Shown piece after piece: positions 1-4,613 of a stretch of 10,336 nt of DNA. Under the pieces are notes generated by a model. The model was given only the letters and a program-made list of their open reading frames with translations. It made no database searches and had not been told where the DNA came from. Both the position numbers and the translations under genes were made by a program. How positions within the stretch are numbered: position 1 is the stretch's first letter; every line of letters starts with the position of its first letter. Origin of the DNA: JACCZP01 sp050997195 (GTDB lineage Bacteria > Actinomycetota > Thermoleophilia > Solirubrobacterales > Thermoleophilaceae). The stretch lies in assembly GCA_050997195.1 (NCBI GenBank), contig JBPCRE010000056.1, forward strand, positions 1 to 10,336. The letters run 5' to 3'.

Positions 1-186
1 GGCCAGACGCTGCGCAACTGGGTCCGTCAGGCCGAGGTCGACCGCGGCGCTCGCCACGGCCTGAGTTCGGACGAGCGAGAGGAGCTCAGGCGACTTCGCC
101 GTGAGAACCGGGTCCTCGCCGAGGAGCGCGAGATCCTAAAAAAAGCCGCGGCCTTCTTCGCTGCGGAGGGCGGGCAGAGCCGGTAG
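1..186 (+). CDS. IS3-family transposase OrfA, C-terminal part
   Basis: The frame is open from base 1 to a TAG at 184-186, giving the last 61 residues of OrfA. The sequence runs from the end of the helix-turn-helix region (RNWVRQAEVD) into a leucine-zipper-like coiled coil (EELRRLRRENRVLAEEREILKKAAAFF), which is the signature of IS3-family OrfA proteins. OrfA binds the terminal repeats and, fused to OrfB by ribosomal frameshifting, forms the active transposase. The N-terminus lies to the left of the window. The identification is firm; whether the complete copy is intact cannot be judged here. Confidence 0.87.
   Translation, partial: GQTLRNWVRQAEVDRGARHGLSSDEREELRRLRRENRVLAEEREILKKAAAFFAAEGGQSR
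138..144 (+). other. Programmed -1 frameshift slippery site (A7) of the IS3 element
   Basis: Seven consecutive A residues read as CTA AAA AAA GCC in the orfA frame. A -1 slip leads into the frame used by the start of orfB, which stays open from here through position 237. IS3-family elements make the OrfAB fusion at such A-runs. A downstream stimulatory structure was not examined in detail. Confidence 0.6.
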
Positions 187-236
187 TCGCGTTTCGGTTC
201 ATCGCTGCGGAGAGGGGAAACCACAGGGTCTCGGCG

Positions 237-1074
237 ATGTGCCGGGTGCTCGAGGTGTCGCGGGCGGGCTTTCACGCCTGGGAGCGCCGCGCGCCGTGCG
301 ACAGGGCGCTCAAACGACGCCTGGCTGACGCGCGAGATCGGGCGTGTCCACGCAGCCAGCCGCGGCCTCTACGGCTCGCCGCGGATCCACGCCGAGCTCG
401 CCTCCGAGGGGGTGCGGGTTGGCCCCAAGCGCGTCGAGCGGCTGATGCGCCAGGCGGGGATCGAGGGGGCGCACATGCGCCGCCGGCGGCCGGGTACGAC
501 GATCAGGGTGGCGGGCGTCGTCCCGGCCGAGGACCTCGTCTGCCGCGACTTCACGCCGGCGGCGGCCAACCTGCTGTGGGTCGCCGACCTCAAGCAGGTC
601 GAGACCGACGAGGGCAGGCTCTACGCGGCGGCCGTCACCGACTGCTTCTCGCGGCGGGTCGTCGGCTGGGCGATGGCCGACCACATGCGCACAGAGCTCG
701 TCGTCTGCGCGCTCGAGATGGCGGTCGCCCGCCGCCGCCCGGGCGAAGGGCTCGTCCATCACTCCGACCACGGGACCCAGTACACGAGCCTCGCGTTCGG
801 GCGGCGCTGCCGCGAGGCGGGGATCGCGAAGTCGATGGGGTCGGTGGGCGACTGTTTCGACAACGCGCTCGCTGAATCGGTGTGGGCGACGCTCACCAAG
901 GAGCTGCTCGCCCGCCAGCGCTTCGCCACCCGCGCCCAGGCGCGCACGGCGATCTTCGACTACCTCGAGGCGTTCTACAACCCGGTCCGCCGCCACTCCT
1001 CGCTCGGCAACGTCTCACCCGCCGAGTTCGAGCGACGCGCAGCCCAGCGCCCCGCCCGGCCCGTCCCCGCCTGA
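237..1074 (+). pseudogene. IS3-family transposase OrfB (DDE integrase core), frameshifted
   Basis: The first part (237 to about 312) reads MCRVLEVSRAGFHAWERR, the usual OrfB N-terminus; similarity extends upstream to about 189, as expected for an OrfAB fusion. At 312-314 the frame breaks. Removing one A from AAA restores RALNDAWLTREIGRVHAASRG and joins it to the second frame, which runs to TGA at 1072-1074. That frame holds the catalytic DDE residues in context: D in WVADLKQV, D in HHSDHGTQY, and E in DNALAESVWATL. The C-terminal RRHSSLGNVSPAEFE is also typical. A one-base insertion, or an assembly error, therefore splits an otherwise complete gene. A GTG-initiated fragment starting near 412 would keep the DDE core but lack the N-terminal HTH. 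Confidence 0.85.
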
Positions 1075-1106
1075 CACCCGGGCGAGCGGCCCCGGCGACC
1101 CGCGCG

Positions 1107-1140
1107 CGGACGGCCCCCGACCATGGCCGGGGACCGTCCG
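1107..1140 (+). terminator. GC-rich hairpin downstream of orfB, possible terminator
   Basis: Arms 1107-1119 and 1128-1140 pair over 13 positions with one mismatch, around an 8-nt loop containing CCATGG. It lies 33 bp after the orfB stop. No T tract follows, so it would be an atypical terminator. It could instead be a subterminal structure of the insertion sequence. Confidence 0.4.
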
Positions 1141-1251
1141 ACCCAACCCCTACCTTCAGTCCTAAGTCAACCCGTGTGCACGCAAGCGGGGGAGGTCCAT
1201 ACTGTTCGTCGCCGAGAAGAGGTCGCGGATCGCGCGCTCAGCGAACTCAAA

Positions 1252-1273
1252 GCGTACGTTCACGGTCGTACGC
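1252..1273. repeat. Perfect 7-bp inverted repeat, GCGTACG-N8-CGTACGC
   Basis: The two arms (1252-1258 and 1267-1273) are exact reverse complements, spaced by 8 bp. The repeat lies between the IS right end and the HNH gene. It could be an operator or recombination site, or belong to a decayed gene; nothing in the sequence decides. Confidence 0.4.
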
Positions 1274-1385
1274 GGATGCGGCGACCGAGTTCGACGCGCG
1301 GCTCCAGGAGATCGAGCACCCCGAACTCTCACGATGGGCGAGGGAGTCGGAGGGGGCGGCGAACCGGCGGCCAGGTATCCGGTAG
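1269..1385 (+). pseudogene. Possible gene remnant between the IS and the HNH gene
   Basis: From 1269 to a TAG at 1383-1385 one frame reads YADAATEFDARLQEIEHPEL followed by SRWARESEG. This is protein-like, with an amphipathic character and mostly G or C at third codon positions. No start codon or ribosome binding site precedes it, and upstream the most protein-like reading (EEVADRALSELKAY) is in another frame. It may be the frameshifted tail of a gene interrupted by the IS, or chance. The rest of 1170-1453 shows only the inverted repeat at 1252. Confidence 0.22.
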
Positions 1386-1453
1386 CCGGACCTCGGCTCG
1401 ATCGATCCGGCGGCATCCCTACCGTGGAGGGTCCCGACCGGAGATCCCTGCAA

Positions 1454-1720
1454 ATGACCGACTTCCAGCACTCCCCGCAGTGGGCGCTACTTTCGCGCAT
1501 CGTCACCCAAGGCAAGGCGTGCCGTTACTGCGGCACGCGCCATGACCTCGTGGCTCACCATCGCGTTCCCCGTCGCTCCGGCGGCCCGAACAGTCTCTCC
1601 AACCTCGAGCCCGTGTGTCGCCGCTGCCACCCGTGGGTGGAGGCGAAGGCACGAGCGGATGCGAAGGACCGGAGGCGGACGATCCTGTCCGCGGTGCGGC
1701 GACGGCGACGGGCTGTCTGA
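1454..1720 (+). CDS. Small HNH endonuclease domain protein
   Basis: This 88-residue protein consists almost wholly of one HNH (McrA-like) nuclease domain. A zinc-binding CRYC pair (C23, C26) is followed by LVAHHRVPRRSGGPNSLSN, with the catalytic H35-H36 and the Asn of the fold, and then by the second zinc pair C55 and C58 with H59 (CRRCH). An Arg-rich tail follows. HNH domains cut DNA with one divalent metal; free-standing ones of this size are common in phages, integrated elements and introns. ATG 1454 is chosen because GGAG lies about 11 nt upstream and the open frame before it is low-complexity. It converges with the minus-strand operon, with 58 bp between the stops and no clear terminator. 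Its role here is unknown. Confidence 0.85.
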   Translation: MTDFQHSPQWALLSRIVTQGKACRYCGTRHDLVAHHRVPRRSGGPNSLSNLEPVCRRCHPWVEAKARADAKDRRRTILSAVRRRRRAV

Positions 1721-1778
1721 CCGGTTTTCTTGAGTAGCGCCGATGGGGATGTACTCCGCGTGCGGTCTCGATAGACGG

Positions 1779-2717
1779 TCACCCGCGTGTCGCCATCAAG
1801 CGCTCGATGTCGGCGAAGCGTACGCGGAGGACGTCCGGGCGATCGATGTCCGCCGAGTCCGGTGAAGAGACGGCGTAGCGGATCACCTCCGCTAGGCGAT
1901 CTAAGCGCTCCGGATCGGCGAGCTGCTCGACCACCAATAGCTCCATTTCGTCGAGCCACTCGGGCGACTCGGCGTCAAACCGAGCCTCGGGAGCCTTGTG
2001 GCCCGCGGCGATGAGCCCCTGCGCGAACAGCCTCGAGAGCCGAAGGCCCTCCTCCGCGATGGTCGGCTGGGGGGTGCATACAGGTGCACCCGAATCATCG
2101 GCATCTCGCGCGGCGTCGTCGGCACCACCCCGCCGCGACCGAACGGTCCTCGCGGTTTGAGGCGACGGAGGAGCCGGTCGGGCCACGGCCCGGATCTCCC
2201 GTCCGGTCGGGTCGAGCCGGTGTAGCAGGTACCGAGTCGAATCACCATCACCCCTGCCGCCCTGCTGGTCGACCACGATCTCACCGACCTCTCGAAGCGT
2301 TCGAAGGTGGTTCTGTACCGCACGTGGCTTCAGACGGGTCTTCTTGGCCAGGGTCTTCACGGACGGCCAGGCGGCCCCGTCCGGGTCTGCGTGGTCGGCG
2401 AGGGCGTGGCCGACCAGAAGGCTGTTGCCCTTCTGGAGGGACTCCTCCCACATCCAGCGCGAGGCAGCAAGGCTCATCTCGACCCGCGCTCTCGGACGGA
2501 GGACGGCGGCGCCCCTACACGCCCGCACAGCAAGCGCCATGTGCGCTTCTGACGGGCTTCCGGGGCCCGCGCGCCCCAGGGAGAAGGGGTCGCCGCCTCG
2601 TGGCCTGGAGGACGCGGATCGGCGCCTCAACCCGACCAGGCGGCAAGTGACGTCACGAGCACCTCGCCGAGTCGGGGCGCGAGGGTTCTGAGGGTCGGCC
2701 GGCTCCCGACGGGTCAT
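1779..2717 (-). CDS. Replication-initiator-like winged-helix protein
   Basis: A 312-residue protein. Residues 81-165 form a winged helix-turn-helix like those of phage and plasmid replication initiators (HTH_36 type): an opening SRWMWEESLQKGNSLLVGHA, a WPSVKTLAKKT helix, a recognition helix LKPRAVQNHLRTL, and a wing before TRYLL. A Pro/Ala/Arg linker follows. The C-terminal segment (about 215-312) ends in a pattern resembling the tail of phage replisome-organiser proteins (VIRYAVSSPD, then a basic helix). Start ATG 2717 overlaps the previous stop as ATGA and has GGGAGG 4 nt before it. However, the first 80 residues are Arg/Pro-rich and unlike the family, whose members usually begin where Met81 (ATG at 2477) lies. 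Function in initiating element replication is inferred; transcriptional regulation is the alternative. Confidence 0.72.
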   Translation of the reverse strand: MTRREPADPQNPRAPTRRGARDVTCRLVGLRRRSASSRPRGGDPFSLGRAGPGSPSEAHMALAVRACRGAAVLRPRARVEMSLAASRWMWEESLQKGNSLLVGHALADHADPDGAAWPSVKTLAKKTRLKPRAVQNHLRTLREVGEIVVDQQGGRGDGDSTRYLLHRLDPTGREIRAVARPAPPSPQTARTVRSRRGGADDAARDADDSGAPVCTPQPTIAEEGLRLSRLFAQGLIAAGHKAPEARFDAESPEWLDEMELLVVEQLADPERLDRLAEVIRYAVSSPDSADIDRPDVLRVRFADIERLMATRG

Positions 2718-3136
2718 GCGTCCTCCCGCTTGGAGCCGTTGTCGACGCGGAGGGCGTAGGACTTCAGGGCCTCCATGAGCGGATCGATGTCGGCTGTGGC
2801 CAGCCGGCGCGCCGCCTCCTGGTAGGAGATACCGAGGTGCTGGGCCAGCGTGCAGCGATGGTCGGGCTGGTCCTCGAAGATCTCGTCGTCGCCAAGTCCG
2901 TTGGGGTAGACCGTGTCGGTCCTGAAGTGCCAGATCCCGTGGTTCACCACCTCGCGCCAGTCGGCTCCCTCGCTGTCGACGAGATGCAAGAGGTCGCAGA
3001 TCAGGTCCCCGACCAGCGTGTTGGCGTCTTCCACCTGCGGATCCAGGCCGCTTCGATCGCCGTAAGCCTCAACGAGGGGACGGACGCGGTCTGCGCGGTC
3101 TGCGCGGTCTGCGCGGTCTGCGTTGATGTGGTTCAT
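2714..3136 (-). CDS. Acidic protein of unknown function, coupled to the Rep-like gene
   Basis: A 140-residue protein that I do not recognise. Its N-terminus carries four tandem Ala-Asp-Arg triplets (residues 6-17). The body is helical and acidic: LVEAYGDRSGL, a hydrophobic NTLVGDLICDLLHLVDSEGA, the Trp/His segment DWREVVNHGIWHF, and DDEIFEDQPDHR. A C-terminal helix-rich part (YQEAARRLATADIDPLMEAL) follows. There are no transmembrane segments, signal peptide or metal-binding motif. AGGAG lies 6 nt before the ATG. It overlaps its neighbours by ATGA at both ends, so all are translated together. Such acidic helical proteins occur in phage and plasmid early operons; any partner role with the Rep-like protein is inference only. 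Confidence 0.75.
   Translation of the reverse strand: MNHINADRADRADRADRVRPLVEAYGDRSGLDPQVEDANTLVGDLICDLLHLVDSEGADWREVVNHGIWHFRTDTVYPNGLGDDEIFEDQPDHRCTLAQHLGISYQEAARRLATADIDPLMEALKSYALRVDNGSKREDA
3085..3120. repeat. Four perfect tandem 9-bp repeats (CGCGGTCTG), in frame
   Basis: Four identical 9-bp units lie head to tail inside the 5' end of the 140-residue gene and encode Ala-Asp-Arg four times. The unit is a multiple of 3, so copy number can change by strand slippage without breaking the frame. Confidence 0.93.
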
Positions 3137-3459
3137 GGTGTTCTCCTTCTCTCGGGCTCCCGAAACAGAGCCGGTGTTTGCACGCGCGACGTCCTCGCGA
3201 CCGAGCGGGGCTCCGTGACATCCGGCTCACGAGCGCCCTTGGCCGCCAGCAGCGCCTTGAGGCGGTTGATCTCGAAGCTGGCCGCGCCCGTGTTCCCGAA
3301 GAAGCGAGGCCCCACGCCGCACTGCCGGGCGAGGGAGGCGATGTAGCGGCGCTGCCGATCGGTGATCTTCCTCGTGGGCAAGCGCGGACTCGACCTTCCA
3401 AAGGTCGGCTTGCCTCGGTCACGGCGGTTCGCCGCCTCCCAGTCCAAGCGCCGTCCCAT
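3133..3459 (-). CDS. Small basic protein of unknown function with a TDRQRRYIASLA motif
   Basis: A 108-residue, strongly basic protein. The centre holds ITDRQRRYIASLARQCGV (about residues 32-49) and, after a Gly/Phe segment, ASFEINRLKALLAAKG (about 60-75). This two-helix pattern resembles short actinobacterial proteins of the DUF3072 kind and similar phage or plasmid proteins in which T-x-x-Q-x-x-Y-I precedes a helix ending in I-x-x-L; the match is from memory and tentative. Both flanks look disordered. ATG 3459 is preferred over an upstream TTG at 3471 because GGGAGG sits 4 nt before it and the ATG overlaps the zinc-finger gene's stop (TGATG). Its own stop overlaps the next ATG (ATGA). Function unknown. 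Confidence 0.72.
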   Translation of the reverse strand: MGRRLDWEAANRRDRGKPTFGRSSPRLPTRKITDRQRRYIASLARQCGVGPRFFGNTGAASFEINRLKALLAAKGAREPDVTEPRSVARTSRVQTPALFREPERRRTP

Positions 3460-3653
3460 CACGCCTCCCAAGGGGAGTGGCGGGCGGCGAGCCTCGCAGC
3501 TACCGAGGGGTACGGAGCGTTCGGAGCGCCGTCGAGGATGAGCCTGAGGCGGCTTGCCTCAGCCCGGCACGCGTTCGAGCAGTAGCGGGCGTCTGTGCGA
3601 CGACCTTGAAGGGAAGCGCCACAGAGGGCGCAGACGACGAAGCGGGCACGGAT
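3459..3653 (-). CDS. Cys4 zinc-finger protein, 64 aa, no canonical start codon
   Basis: The frame reads VVCALCGASLQGRRTDARYC then SNACRAEASR, giving C-x2-C-x13-C-x3-C. This is a zinc-binding pattern of small proteins found often in actinobacterial phages and integrated elements, where DARYCS-x-x-CR is recurrent. The tail (PSVAARLAARHSPWEA) ends at a TGA sharing one base with the next gene's ATG. No ATG, GTG or TTG precedes the first Cys in this frame back to the tRNA. GGAG (3662-3659) stands 5 nt before an ATC at 3653-3651, exactly where the start is expected. Either ATC (or a non-canonical codon further upstream, such as ATT) is used, or an original ATG mutated to ATC. The coding frame is convincing; its expression is uncertain. 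Confidence 0.6.
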   Translation of the reverse strand: MRARFVVCALCGASLQGRRTDARYCSNACRAEASRLRLILDGAPNAPYPSVAARLAARHSPWEA

Positions 3654-3714
3654 CTTTGCTCCAGGCGGATGGGGGGTAGCCCGCGCGAGCCCGAAACCAC
3701 GGGCGGGTCGACCT

Positions 3715-3752
3715 TGCGTCTCGCTTGCGGCCCCGCCTGCGTCTTGCTTGCG
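3715..3752. repeat. Imperfect direct repeat, 15-bp unit, 23-bp period
   Basis: TGCGTCTCGCTTGCG (3715-3729) and TGCGTCTTGCTTGCG (3738-3752) differ at one base. They lie in the 222-bp gap between the zinc-finger gene and the tRNA 3' end, where promoter, operator or recombinase arm sites of an integrated element would be expected. Confidence 0.6.
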
Positions 3753-3803
3753 TCGCAGTTGCTCCGCAATGAGGGAGAAACCCCTGCTCTGTGAGGAGGA
3801 AGT

Positions 3804-3851
3804 TTCGCAGCCCTTCGCAGTGGCAACCGTGCTTTGCGCCCGGCTTTCGCA
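3804..3851. repeat. Three TTCGCA hexamers close to the tRNA 3' end
   Basis: TTCGCA occurs at 3804-3809, 3814-3819 and 3846-3851, with starts 10 and 32 bp apart, close to one and three helical turns. They lie 25-72 bp from the tRNA 3' end. Binding sites for an integrase or regulator are possible, but three copies of a hexamer could be chance. Confidence 0.25.
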
Positions 3852-3875
3852 CTTTTGCGCGGAGCGGCCGGGAAG

Positions 3876-3948
3876 CGCGCCCGGCTGGATTCGAACCAGC
3901 GACTTCTGCCTCCGGAGGGCAGCGCTCTATCCACTGAGCTACGGGCGC
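3876..3948 (-). tRNA. tRNA-Arg (anticodon CCG)
   Basis: Read on the minus strand the sequence folds as a complete cloverleaf. The acceptor stem GCGCCCG pairs with CGGGCGC over 7 of 7 bases, followed by a G discriminator. The D stem is GCTC/GAGC, the anticodon stem CTGCC/GGCAG has loop CTCCGGA (anticodon CCG, reading CGG), the variable loop has 5 nt, and the T stem GCTGG/CCAGC has loop TTCGAAT. The 3' CCA is not encoded, so RNase Z processing and CCA addition are needed. The accessory operon lies just beyond its 3' end, the usual place for tRNA-targeting integrative elements. Confidence 0.97.
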
Positions 3949-3960
3949 CCGGGGGCCGAG

Positions 3961-3983
3961 TCTAACCCTCTGTCGAGTTAGAT
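3961..3983 (+). promoter_or_regulatory. Putative vapB promoter and operator
   Basis: A perfect inverted repeat TCTAAC-N10-GTTAGA (3961-3982) overlaps a -10-like TTAGAT (3978-3983). The antitoxin ATG follows 8 bp later, implying a leaderless or nearly leaderless mRNA. No good -35 is seen. Antitoxins of this class usually repress their own promoter through such palindromes, so an operator is a reasonable inference. Confidence 0.5.
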
Positions 3984-3991
3984 TGGGTGGT

Positions 3992-4245
3992 ATGACCGTG
4001 AAGATGGGCCCCAAGGGACAGGTGGTCATCCCAAGCGGGTGCGGGGGCGACTCGGTCTCAAGCCGGGGGACGAGGTCGTGGTCGAGGCGGTCGACGGCGA
4101 GGCGCGCGTGCGCCGGCTCGACGACGAGGTGCCGCTGAGGGGCATGTTCGCCGGAGGCCTCGACGTCCTCGCCGACCTCGAGGCCGATCACCGTGAGGAA
4201 CTGGAGCGCGACTACCGCAGGCAGGGGTCGTGGAGGCAGTCCTAG
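3992..4245 (+). pseudogene. vapB: AbrB/MazE-type antitoxin VapB, one-base frameshift
   Basis: ATG 3992 opens MTVKMGPKGQVVIP, the swapped-hairpin AbrB DNA-binding start. The frame then breaks at 4031-4036 (CCAAGC). Adding one A restores VVIPKRVRGRLGLKPGDEVV, after which the second frame runs normally through VVEAVDGEARVRRLDDEVP and the toxin-binding tail to TAG at 4243-4245. Its end overlaps vapC by 16 bp. Antitoxins of this type wrap the PIN toxin through their C-terminus and repress the operon through the N-terminus. If the deletion is real, a restart at GTG 4039 could still give the C-terminal part (68 residues) without most of the DNA-binding half. If it is a sequencing error, the gene is intact at about 84 residues. 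Confidence 0.82.
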
Positions 4246-4613
4246 ACGCCTACGCCATCGTCGCCCTCCTGCGGGACGAGGCTGCGGCGGAGCAGATCGA
4301 GCAGACCATCGCTACGGGTCGCGCCGGCGCTTCGTGGGTCAACCTCGGTGAGGTCTACTACTCGCTCGCCCGGCGGGGCGGCCACTCGGCGGCCGCCGCG
4401 GCCGTCGAGCGAGTGAGCAGGCGCATCCTCACCGACGAGCCGAGCGCGGCGTCGATCGTGGCGGCGGCGGGCATCAAGGCACGGCACCGCCTGTCCTACG
4501 CCGAGGCCTTTGCCGTCGAGGTGGCTGAGCGTCACCGCGCTCCGCTTCTCACCGGCGACCCCGAGATCGTCGCCCTGGCAAGCGAGGTGACCGTCATCGA
4601 CCTGCGCGGATGA
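4230..4613 (+). CDS. vapC: PIN-domain ribonuclease toxin VapC
   Basis: A 127-residue PIN-domain protein of normal VapC length. Conserved acidic positions appear in order: D6 in AVLDAYAIVALL, E41 in VNLGEVYYSLARRG, E92 in LSYAEAFAVEVAERH, and D110 in PLLTGDPE. The third position is usually Asp; here it is Glu. VapC toxins cut tRNA or rRNA with Mg2+ bound by these residues and are held inactive by VapB. The start is GTG 4230, overlapping the antitoxin end by 16 bp, with a weak purine-rich stretch before it. Its TGA overlaps the next ATG as ATGA, so the phosphoesterase is translationally coupled to the toxin. Target RNA unknown. Confidence 0.9.
   Translation: MEAVLDAYAIVALLRDEAAAEQIEQTIATGRAGASWVNLGEVYYSLARRGGHSAAAAAVERVSRRILTDEPSAASIVAAAGIKARHRLSYAEAFAVEVAERHRAPLLTGDPEIVALASEVTVIDLRG

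Larger units (their letters stand above)
1..1169 (+). mobile_element. IS3-family insertion sequence, left end outside the window
   Basis: An orfA end, an A7 slippery site and a DDE-type orfB in the -1 frame form the classic IS3-family layout. The left terminus is cut off by the window, so inverted repeats and target duplication cannot be tested. IS3 elements normally end in CA; the first plausible right terminus after orfB is the CA at 1168-1169, in a segment reading CCTAAGTCA. This boundary is a guess. The orfB frameshift makes this copy probably inactive without a helper transposase. Confidence 0.7.

Noticed and set aside
1334..1453. Upstream ATG (1334) as the start of the HNH gene
   Set aside because: The extra 40 residues are low-complexity Gly/Pro/Arg with no domain match, and GGAG is placed for ATG 1454.
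1735..1776. Terminator between the convergent HNH and Rep-like genes
   Set aside because: Only a weak 5-bp inverted repeat (GAGTA/TACTC) without a T tract is present.
3085..3120. Possible CRISPR or iteron array
   Set aside because: The units are 9 bp, contiguous, without spacers, and in frame with a gene; this is a coding microsatellite.
1..3875. Second copy of the tRNA-Arg 3' end (att direct repeat) left of the operon
   Set aside because: I looked for TTCGAATCCAGCCGGGCGC-like sequence by eye on both strands and found none; if an att partner exists it is outside the window.
3748..3981. Plus-strand open frame reading GWIRTSDFCLRRAALYPLSYG
   Set aside because: This is the well-known false protein produced by translating a tRNA gene on the opposite strand; it coincides with tRNA-Arg(CCG).
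3500..4191. Long minus-strand open frames through the tRNA (with APVAQWIERCPPEAEVAGSN)
   Set aside because: Again a tRNA translation artefact; these frames also cover the real zinc-finger and vapB reading frames.
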